18,372 nucleotides of DNA from JAZDEU01 sp043808545 (lineage in GTDB: Bacteria > Patescibacteriota > Patescibacteriia > JAZDEU01), in contig JAZDEU010000054.1 in the NCBI GenBank assembly GCA_043808545.1, forward strand, positions 1 through 18,372. Reading direction: 5' to 3'. Every line of letters begins with the position of its first letter. Positions within the stretch are counted from its first letter, which is position 1. The translations under genes were made by a program, and so were the position numbers. The notes beneath the pieces are model-generated. The model worked only from the letters and a program-made list of their open reading frames with translations. It was not told where the DNA came from and ran no database searches. Shown one piece after another: positions 12,263 to 18,372 of this stretch.

Positions 12263-13339
12263 ATGACTCCAGAAAATGCGCAAAATTTAATAAAAAAAAT
12301 TTTAATACTTTTTGTTATTTTTATAATTATAAGCGCAATACTTCCAGACGCGATTGTAAATATAATTTGGATTATATTTGTTTTGTATTTTATTTGGACA
12401 GCATTAAATATAAAAAATAAAGAAAGATTTAAAAATATTTTTTCTTCGCGGAAGAATCGAGATTATATTGATGTCGATCCGTCTGGGAAGAAATTTAGCA
12501 ATATGGTAAATTTAGATTCTGTTAAAAAAATTCCTTTGATAGCCGCGGGGCTGATTATTTTAATCCTGCTGGCGATAAAAATGATTGTCGTTATCCCAGC
12601 TGGGACAACCGGAGTTTATTCTCTTTTTGGAAAGGTGAAAGACAATGAAATTTCATCAGGACTCCATATAATAAATCCTTTTGCGAGTATAACAAAAATG
12701 AGTATTAGAACTGAAGAATACACAATGAGCAGTACGGTTTCTGAAGGAAAATTAAAAGGAAACGATGCGATTCAAGCTTTAACAAAAGAAGGGCTTGATG
12801 TCGGATTAGATATAACAGTTTTATATCATCTTGAAGAAAAGAAAGCGTCAGATGTTTACAAAGACATAGATGTCAATTATGAAGAAAAGATTATTCGTCC
12901 GGAAATTAGAGCCGCTATAAGAGAAATTGCGGCTAATTATAATGCGGCAGATATTTATACTGAAAAAAGGACGGAATTTACAGATAAAATACAAGGAAAA
13001 TTAAAGAATGTTATAAATCCGCGTGGAATAATTGTGGAATCAGTTCTTTTAAGAAATGTTTCTCTGCCATCTGGTCTTACAAAATCAATAGAAGTAAAAC
13101 TGCAGGCGGATCAAGAATCCCAGCAAATGGAGTTTGTTTTAACTAAAGAAGAAAAAGAGGCGGAACGAAAAAGAATCCAAGCCGCTGGTCAGCGTGATGC
13201 GCAAAAAATTATAAACGAAAGTTTAACTGATAAATATTTAGAATATTTGTACATCAACGAACTTAAAGATAGGCAGGGAACTATTTATGTTCCGATGAGT
13301 CCTACAAGCGGGATGCCTATGTTTAAGAGTATTCCGTAG
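12263..13339 (+). CDS. SPFH/prohibitin-like membrane protein with three predicted membrane segments
   Basis: SPFH (stomatin/prohibitin/flotillin/HflK) proteins form membrane-anchored oligomers that organise membrane domains or control membrane proteases. In this 358-aa protein, hydrophobic spans lie at about 10-27, 29-48 and 89-110. The SPFH domain follows (about 110-290): VVIPAGTTGVYSLFGKVKDNEISSG as the entry strand, then LHIINPFASITKMSIRTEEY, LTKEGLDVGLDITVLYHL, PEIRAAIREIAANYNAADIYTEKR and RGIIVESVLLRNVSLP. The charged helix KEEKEAERKRIQAAGQRDAQ (about 295-315) is as in prohibitins, and the tail is Pro/Ser/Met-rich. The two extra N-terminal spans are unusual, since prohibitins usually have one. 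No FtsH or NfeD-like partner is adjacent. It is convergent with the next gene. Confidence 0.88.
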   Translation: MTPENAQNLIKKILILFVIFIIISAILPDAIVNIIWIIFVLYFIWTALNIKNKERFKNIFSSRKNRDYIDVDPSGKKFSNMVNLDSVKKIPLIAAGLIILILLAIKMIVVIPAGTTGVYSLFGKVKDNEISSGLHIINPFASITKMSIRTEEYTMSSTVSEGKLKGNDAIQALTKEGLDVGLDITVLYHLEEKKASDVYKDIDVNYEEKIIRPEIRAAIREIAANYNAADIYTEKRTEFTDKIQGKLKNVINPRGIIVESVLLRNVSLPSGLTKSIEVKLQADQESQQMEFVLTKEEKEAERKRIQAAGQRDAQKIINESLTDKYLEYLYINELKDRQGTIYVPMSPTSGMPMFKSIP

Positions 13340-13363
13340 GGTGTAAAATAGATTATTTTGTTT

Positions 13364-14359
13364 CTATATTACTGCGACCTTAGCAATGAGTTCTTTTAAA
13401 TTTGCCATAAGTTCTCCTTTATTCGTGCCAAAGCGAGCTTGATTATGCAACCCCGTGATTTTTAAACTGGCTTGAGAAATATTTTCTAAATTTTCATTGC
13501 TTATAAAAGTAATCCTGCCTCTTTTTACCAACGAACCAGTAATAGCTATAACTTTTTTATCCGTATAATTTTCCTTAATAATCTTTAACGCTTTTTCAAC
13601 CTCATCCCAGTTCTGTGAGTGCCTTAATTCTTCAATCCCAACACTTAGCATAAAATCCAGCATATCAGTAGCTTTTTGCTCCACGGAAGAAATATTTTTT
13701 TCTTTATTCCAGACAATGTCAGGTAAATTTAAAACAGGATCGCTTATTTCGCCATTTTCTTTTTTCCTGAAAATTATATCGCTTGCCAATAATTCACCGA
13801 TTCCCCTGTCGCTTTCTTGATGCACTTTGCCAACATATTCCGCGGCCCGCCCCAAAGCTTCAAAGCGATCAATCTCTTCCAAATCTTCCGAACCGATCAA
13901 ATCCGCCCGATAAATATCTTGCAGTGCCCGGCCTTCTTGGAATACTTTGTGATTTTTGATTTCCACTCCGTCGCCATCAGGACTAACATCATATAAATCG
14001 CCCAAACCCAGCTCTTTCGCATTTTGCGCAATCTCCTCGGTATTCCCGCGATACCTTTTTGTCCCTGGATGCAAAAAACGAAAAAACCATTTTGGATGTT
14101 TTTTTAAAACCTCAACAGGATTTTTCATTAAATGCTCGTCGTATGTTCTTAAAACCGCATCTCCGAATCTATCCACTTTGGAAGTAAACCCTGTATTATC
14201 ATAAACCATCCGGCCATTCTCGTTTATTTTTAATTTGCCGCCATAAACTCCGACCGTGCTTTCATAGCCCAATTTTTCTTCGGTAGGCAGATTACATTCA
14301 TTTACAATTCCCTGAACTTTTTCTTTAATTGTATTAAAAATATTTCCTTCTCTAAACAT
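13364..14359 (-). CDS. Uncharacterised protein with faint kinase-like motifs
   Basis: I do not recognise this 331-aa protein. It looks soluble, with no signal peptide or membrane span. The segment ALGRAAEYVGKVHQESDRGIGELLASDIIF (168-197) followed by LNLPDIVW (210-217) and SVEQKATDMLDFMLSV (225-240) has the rhythm of the catalytic-loop, metal-binding and helical segments of Bud32/Rio-like or phosphotransferase folds (H-x-x-G-I...N/D-I-I, D-I, A-x-D-L). The canonical HGD and DFG residues are not clearly present, so it may be a pseudokinase or something unrelated. The N-terminal part (1-110) is rich in charged and aromatic residues (KKHPKWFFRFLHPGTKRYRG, 86-105). The gene is monocistronic, convergent with the SPFH gene, and divergent from the AbiE pair. 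Confidence 0.75.
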   Translation of the reverse strand: MFREGNIFNTIKEKVQGIVNECNLPTEEKLGYESTVGVYGGKLKINENGRMVYDNTGFTSKVDRFGDAVLRTYDEHLMKNPVEVLKKHPKWFFRFLHPGTKRYRGNTEEIAQNAKELGLGDLYDVSPDGDGVEIKNHKVFQEGRALQDIYRADLIGSEDLEEIDRFEALGRAAEYVGKVHQESDRGIGELLASDIIFRKKENGEISDPVLNLPDIVWNKEKNISSVEQKATDMLDFMLSVGIEELRHSQNWDEVEKALKIIKENYTDKKVIAITGSLVKRGRITFISNENLENISQASLKITGLHNQARFGTNKGELMANLKELIAKVAVI

Positions 14360-14418
14360 ATTATTACTTTATAATTATAAACTTTTTTTAACTTTTAAGC
14401 AAACATTATTCCTTAGTT

Positions 14419-14436
14419 CCCCTCTAGCAAGAGGGG
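14419..14436. repeat. CCCCTC/GAGGGG palindrome
   Basis: CCCCTC (14419-14424) and GAGGGG (14431-14436) pair around TAGCAA. This GC-rich island in an AT-rich gap resembles the C/G palindromes at 653-673 (inside argS) and 8548-8562. Confidence 0.5.
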
Positions 14437-14505
14437 GCAGGGGTGTGTGTCCTTATTTTAAGCCATTTCGTTGCAATAGATAGTGAGCAGTTACAAATAT
14501 CGCTA

Positions 14506-14534
14506 TTGACAAATAATTTTTTATGTTCTACAAT
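14506..14534 (+). promoter_or_regulatory. Sigma-70-type promoter of the AbiE-like operon
   Basis: A perfect TTGACA (14506-14511), a 17-bp spacer and TACAAT (14529-14534) make this the best promoter in the window. The start would be near 14541, inside the adjacent inverted repeat. Confidence 0.85.
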
Positions 14535-14553
14535 CTATACATAAAGTGTATAG
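14535..14553 (+). promoter_or_regulatory. Operator-like inverted repeat at the AbiE transcription start
   Basis: CTATACA (14535-14541) and TGTATAG (14547-14553) are exact complements around TAAAG, immediately after the -10 box. AbiEi-family antitoxins repress their own promoters by binding inverted repeats, so this is the likely binding site. GTG 14546 lies within it, which argues against that codon as the start. Confidence 0.65.
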
Positions 14554-14563
14554 AAAGTGGAAT

Positions 14564-15196
14564 ATGAAAAAAGACCTCATAAAACTAACTAAACTGCCAT
14601 ATTTTAGAACCTCGCATATAGAGGCGTTTTCTCCATATCTTAAAAAAACATCAATTTATCAGAAATTAACTCGCCTGATAAAAAAGGGGGGCATTATAAA
14701 GCTTAAAAATGGATTTTATACCACAAAAGAGTATAAAGAAAAACATATTTCAGAGATGGAGTATTTTTATTATTTGGCAAATATATTACGTTATCCATCT
14801 TATGTTTCAGGTGCGTATGTATTGCAGAGCAGAGGAATATTAACGGAAATTACTTATCCAATTACTTCAATCACAACAAAATCAACGCACAGGTATTCTA
14901 ATGAATTGGGAGAATTTATTTATTATTCCATATCTGAAAAATTATATACAGGCTACGAAAGATTGATGTATAAGAACGAACCAGTTTATGTTGCGACTAT
15001 TTCTAAAGCTTTGTTTGATTATGTATATATAAAATATTTTAAAATAAAAATTACCGCCAGCCAAATATTAGAAAAAGAGAGATTAAATTTAGAAAATTTT
15101 ACTGAAAATGATATCGCGGAATTTAAAAAATACTGTGAATTATCCGGTAATAAAATTTTAATTGATTTAAGTTATAAACTTTTCAAAAAAATATGA
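14564..15196 (+). CDS. AbiEi-like antitoxin / transcriptional regulator
   Basis: This is the antitoxin of a type IV AbiE toxin-antitoxin (abortive infection) system, also acting as autorepressor. The 210-aa protein has an N-terminal winged-helix-like part (about 1-55, with FRTSHIEAFSP, TSIYQKLTRLIKKGGIIKLKNGFYT). The C-terminal domain contains the AbiEi-type pattern YPSYVSGAYVLQSRGILTEITYPITSITTKSTHRY and a GEFIYYSISEKLYTGYER segment. ATG 14564 is preferred over GTG 14546, which lies in the operator; AGTGG at 14556-14560 is a weak ribosome-binding match. Its stop overlaps the next ATG (ATGA), indicating translational coupling to the toxin. Confidence 0.85.
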   Translation: MKKDLIKLTKLPYFRTSHIEAFSPYLKKTSIYQKLTRLIKKGGIIKLKNGFYTTKEYKEKHISEMEYFYYLANILRYPSYVSGAYVLQSRGILTEITYPITSITTKSTHRYSNELGEFIYYSISEKLYTGYERLMYKNEPVYVATISKALFDYVYIKYFKIKITASQILEKERLNLENFTENDIAEFKKYCELSGNKILIDLSYKLFKKI

Positions 15197-16518
15197 ACAA
15201 TTTAATTTTAGAGATGAGAAAAATAACTGAAGATGGGAAAGATAATAATTTACCTAATATCGTGATACGCACGCAGTTAAAAGAATTTCTGCATTATTTT
15301 GTTTTGGACTTTATTTATAATTCAAAGTTTAAAGATTTAATTTTTTATGGCGGCAGTTGCGCTCGCATTATGTATAATTTAGATAGGATGTCGGAAGACT
15401 TAGACTTTGAAGCAGATAAAAGTATAAATTTTAAAGAATTAGGAGAAAAATTAAAGAAATATTTTAGCGAGGATTTAAAATTAAATGATAAATTTTCCAT
15501 AAAAAAAGAAAAAGGAATTAATCGTATTTTTTTGAAATTACCAGTAATGCGCGAATTGGAATTATCGCCTCACGAAAGCGAATCTCTAAACATTAAAGTT
15601 GAAATCCGCGCTGAAGATAAAGAATATTTTAATGATTTAAAGCCAGTTTTTACTCCAAAAAATATGTATGGAAAAAGTTTTGTAGTAAAGCATTATGACC
15701 TGCCAACTCTTTTTGCATCTAAATTATGCGCGATTTTAAACCGTCCGCGCAAAGGATTTTCCGTGGGCGGAGTAATGGAGGAAATAAATTATAAAGGACG
15801 GGATTTTTATGATTTGATTTGGTATATGCAGCAAAGAATTTTGCCTAACGAAGAAATATTAAGGGCGAATAAAACAAAAAACAGCATAGGAGAAATTTTT
15901 GATGAGATTAGCGTTTTTATAGCGAAAAATGATTTTCAAAGGGGATTAAAAAGGGATTTAGAACATTTATTCCCATCGCAAAATTTCGTGGAAAATTTTG
16001 TAATTACATTCAGGGATACTTTTTATAGATTTAAAAAAGAAAGATATACGGCTAGAAAAATAGGGGACTTGGATAGTATCGTTATTGATAAAGATTTTTC
16101 TACTGATGATTATTTTATACGAATTAATTATTTATGTTTCAGCACGAATAATGTGATTTCATTTTTATTTAAATTAACTTATGAATTTATTTATTATGCT
16201 AAGGGAGATGTTGAAATTGTTTTAGCGCAAGATATTGCTGATAAAATTAATTTTGATAAAATGCCTATGCTTGTGCTTGCTGGAGAAGGAAATAGAAAAG
16301 AGGGCGTAACAATAATTAAAAAATATGTAGCTGTATTTTTAAGAAAAATTGAAGATTATTTAGCTCGCCACAACAATGAAGTGTATTTTGATAATTGGAA
16401 TTCTAAACTTATTAGGATGTATGGAGAGAATTTTAATCCAGAAAAAGAAATCGTTTTTCATTCGGGAGAAGAATTAGCAAATAATAAAAAAATAAAATTG
16501 GAGGATTTGCAGATGTAA
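15193..16518 (+). CDS. AbiEii-like nucleotidyltransferase toxin with a C-terminal extension
   Basis: This is the toxin partner of the preceding antitoxin. AbiEii proteins are DNA-polymerase-beta-like nucleotidyltransferases; characterised members modify tRNA or bind nucleotides and arrest growth. The motif FYGGSCARIMYNLDRMSEDLDFEA (51-74) holds the GS...DxD core with G54, S55, D69 and D71. The later LFASKLCAILNRPRKGF and KGRDFYDLIWYM segments supply the conserved Lys/Arg and Asp region. At 441 aa it is longer than the usual about 300. Beyond about residue 290 an additional segment (DSIVIDKDFSTDDYFIRINY, then two helical stretches and SHSGEELANNKK-like charged end) is not part of the standard fold as I know it. 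The start overlaps the antitoxin stop by 4 nt (ATGA). Confidence 0.87.
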   Translation: MNNLILEMRKITEDGKDNNLPNIVIRTQLKEFLHYFVLDFIYNSKFKDLIFYGGSCARIMYNLDRMSEDLDFEADKSINFKELGEKLKKYFSEDLKLNDKFSIKKEKGINRIFLKLPVMRELELSPHESESLNIKVEIRAEDKEYFNDLKPVFTPKNMYGKSFVVKHYDLPTLFASKLCAILNRPRKGFSVGGVMEEINYKGRDFYDLIWYMQQRILPNEEILRANKTKNSIGEIFDEISVFIAKNDFQRGLKRDLEHLFPSQNFVENFVITFRDTFYRFKKERYTARKIGDLDSIVIDKDFSTDDYFIRINYLCFSTNNVISFLFKLTYEFIYYAKGDVEIVLAQDIADKINFDKMPMLVLAGEGNRKEGVTIIKKYVAVFLRKIEDYLARHNNEVYFDNWNSKLIRMYGENFNPEKEIVFHSGEELANNKKIKLEDLQM

Positions 16519-16536
16519 TTTAAAATATCTACATAT

Positions 16537-18372
16537 ATGCGTAAAGAATATAATTTCTTTTTTAGATCGTCATCAGCTATTTTTTTAATGGCGATTGTTT
16601 CTATATCTGTTTTTATCGCAGTAAAGATTGCTTCTGCGGATAATTTGGCAAATAGATTAAGCGGACGGATTCTTTTGCAGGTGGAAAAAAACGGAGAAGC
16701 ATGGTATGTCAATCCCGCAGATAAAAAATGCTACTCGTTGGGAAAACCAATAGATGCTTTAAAATTGATGCGCGATTTAGGACTGGGAATTTCTGACAAG
16801 GATTTATCTGCTATCCCTGTTTCTTCAGAATCTGGCGCGCCAACTGCGTTGGCGAATAAATTAAGCGGACGGATTCTTTTGCAGGTGGAAAAAAACGGAG
16901 AAGCATGGTATGTCAATCCTATAGATAAAAAACGGTATTCTATGGGGAAACCGTCGGATGCTTTAGCGTTAATGCGAAAGCTAGGGCTGGGAATTTCTGA
17001 CAAGGATTTAGCCGCTATCTCAAACGTGGAAAATATAGCTGATGAAAATACAGGGGCATCTGGAATAAATACTGCTTTTTTAAAATCATACCGCATGCTA
17101 GCGTTCACGAAAATTAATGGCGCTTGGCCGACCAAAGATGGCGGCTATATTGTTTCAGGAACAACGGATCCAAATATTATGTTTGTTCCGCCGGATGGTT
17201 TTGTGGCTAAACTTGATAAACAGGGCAGCATTCAATGGCTTAAATTTTTAAAAACTAAAAATGCCGCTGGCGGAGGGAATATGATGAATCCAATGGGCGA
17301 TGAAGATGTCCAATCTATTATTGAATTGAAAAACGGCGGATATTTGATGGCTTCTTATGTTGACGGATTTACCGCGAATAAAAAATTTGACACAGATATG
17401 GAACGGTGGAAAATATTGCTTACCCGTCTGGATAAAAACGGCAATATGATTTGGAACAAGTCTTTTACCGCGTTTGTTGAAGACGCAAGAAATTCTTTAT
17501 TGGAAACTGCTGATCACGGTTTTTTGTTTTACGCAAACATTGCTGATTTGGCGCCTAACGAAAGAGGCGAAGATTCCGATGTTTATCAGGATATGCCTTA
17601 TGCTTCGCTAAAAGTTTTTAAATTTGATCAAAATGGAAATATCAAATGGTCAAAGAATATTAAAAATTTTATTTCTCGCGCGAGCGATACATATCTCACC
17701 GCCACGGCTGACGGCGGCTATGCTTTGGCGGGAAATTTAGCTGAAACAAATTCAGAAAAAGACCCGCCTTATAATTTTGATACTTATCCGGGTCTGGCTA
17801 AATTTGATAAAGATTTTAATTTTCAATGGGCGAAAAGCATGGAGGGCGTGCCATTAGATATGGCGGCGGCAATTCCAAAAGCTGGCGGCGGTTTTGAGCT
17901 TGGTTGGAAAAAAGTGCGGCAAGGGGCGATTATTACCAAAGGCATGGCGCGGACAGAAGATAATGGTTATCTCGTTTTAGGGCAATTGTCAGGCGGGTTA
18001 TCTTTGATGTCAGACAGTTTGGATTTGAAATCGCCGGTGAAAGGTTATCTGATAGCGTTTAAATTCAGTTCTTCAGGCAATTTGGAGCGGGTTAAAAAAA
18101 TGACTTTAGGTTTTAATGAGTTCACTTCGCCGATGATAGATTTTTCCGTTTCATTGACGGCTGATGATAAGGTGATGATTGCCGGTCCGATTACTTGGGC
18201 TGATTATGATTATAGCGAGAAATTATCATCCGCCAATGAGCAAGTTAAATTGTATAATGAAAAATACGGGGAAGCGGAAATGTCAAAAGAGGATAGCGCA
18301 AAATCTAAAGAGTCGTTGCAGGATTATAAAAAAGTTCAGGCGGCTCTTAAAACAGCTCAAGACGGTTTTCGC
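16537..18372 (+). CDS. Secreted repeat protein: signal peptide, two GxAWYV modules, propeller-like repeats (3' end beyond window)
   Basis: The frame is open for 612 codons to the window edge. A hydrophobic segment (about 14-31) ending ASA-D (32-35) looks like a signal peptide. Two copies of a module follow (about 37-92 and 105-160) with LSGRILLQVEKNGEAWYVNP, KKxYSxGKPxDALxLMRxLGLGISDKDL. They are identical over 59 nt (16657-16715 and 16861-16919). From about 190 there are repeated blade-like units of the type 'TxDGGYIVxG...FVAKLDKxGxxxWxK': TKDGGYIVSG, LKNGGYLMAS, TADHGFLFYA, TADGGYALAG and TEDNGYLVLG, each followed by a KFD/KLD..G..W strand. This suggests an extracellular beta-propeller. A charged helical region begins near the edge. 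It starts 18 nt after the toxin gene; whether it shares that operon is unclear. Function is unknown, possibly cell surface. Confidence 0.85.
   Translation, partial: MRKEYNFFFRSSSAIFLMAIVSISVFIAVKIASADNLANRLSGRILLQVEKNGEAWYVNPADKKCYSLGKPIDALKLMRDLGLGISDKDLSAIPVSSESGAPTALANKLSGRILLQVEKNGEAWYVNPIDKKRYSMGKPSDALALMRKLGLGISDKDLAAISNVENIADENTGASGINTAFLKSYRMLAFTKINGAWPTKDGGYIVSGTTDPNIMFVPPDGFVAKLDKQGSIQWLKFLKTKNAAGGGNMMNPMGDEDVQSIIELKNGGYLMASYVDGFTANKKFDTDMERWKILLTRLDKNGNMIWNKSFTAFVEDARNSLLETADHGFLFYANIADLAPNERGEDSDVYQDMPYASLKVFKFDQNGNIKWSKNIKNFISRASDTYLTATADGGYALAGNLAETNSEKDPPYNFDTYPGLAKFDKDFNFQWAKSMEGVPLDMAAAIPKAGGGFELGWKKVRQGAIITKGMARTEDNGYLVLGQLSGGLSLMSDSLDLKSPVKGYLIAFKFSSSGNLERVKKMTLGFNEFTSPMIDFSVSLTADDKVMIAGPITWADYDYSEKLSSANEQVKLYNEKYGEAEMSKEDSAKSKESLQDYKKVQAALKTAQDGFR

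Noticed and set aside
16458..17135. ORFs on the - strand opposite the secreted-protein gene
   Set aside because: They are antisense shadows; their similarity to each other simply reflects the duplicated module on the + strand.

Overview
This AT-rich window looks like a piece of a small-genome candidate-phylum bacterium, most likely Patescibacteria/CPR. That placement is inferred from three things: the style of the coding sequences, leaders without any recognisable Shine-Dalgarno motif, and a secreted protein carrying a 'G-x-A-W-Y-V' module that I associate with such genomes. No rRNA or marker gene here can prove it. TGA is used as a stop (comM, abiEi-like gene), so the standard bacterial code applies and not the TGA=Gly code.

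Positions 1-8100 are mostly housekeeping. A strongly structured leader region and tRNA-Cys(GCA) come first. They are followed on the + strand by argS, aspS (probably non-discriminating), hypE (hydrogenase maturation, ending in the diagnostic Pro-Arg-Ile-Cys), a short hpf/raiA, a small double-CxxC zinc-ribbon protein and rplY (L25/CTC). prmC is convergent on the - strand. Most of these act in translation: two aminoacyl-tRNA synthetases, a tRNA, ribosome hibernation, a 5S rRNA-binding protein and release-factor methylation. HypE is the odd one out, with no hydrogenase gene beside it.

Positions 8100-18372 look accessory. An internally deleted insertion sequence (MITE-like, 8194-8404) precedes a promoter followed by a nested palindrome. 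After that come comM (YifB-type AAA+ protein), REP-like palindromes and a broken ORF6N-type gene. A two-gene module on the - strand looks like a type II restriction-modification pair. It is followed by a tiny membrane peptide, an SPFH/prohibitin-like membrane protein, an unrecognised gene with faint kinase-like motifs, an AbiE-type toxin-antitoxin pair with a good promoter and operator, and a secreted repeat protein that runs off the right edge.

The most striking feature is the density of short interspersed repeats of several families. Several copies lie in frame inside essential genes: argS has at least three such insertions and aspS one. hypE carries a copy of the same element as argS, read in the same frame and giving nearly the same peptide. 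Some palindromes sit nested inside AT-rich repeat tracts. Five + strand genes start directly after a U-rich leader rather than a purine-rich ribosome-binding site, and hypE appears to have a leaderless promoter.
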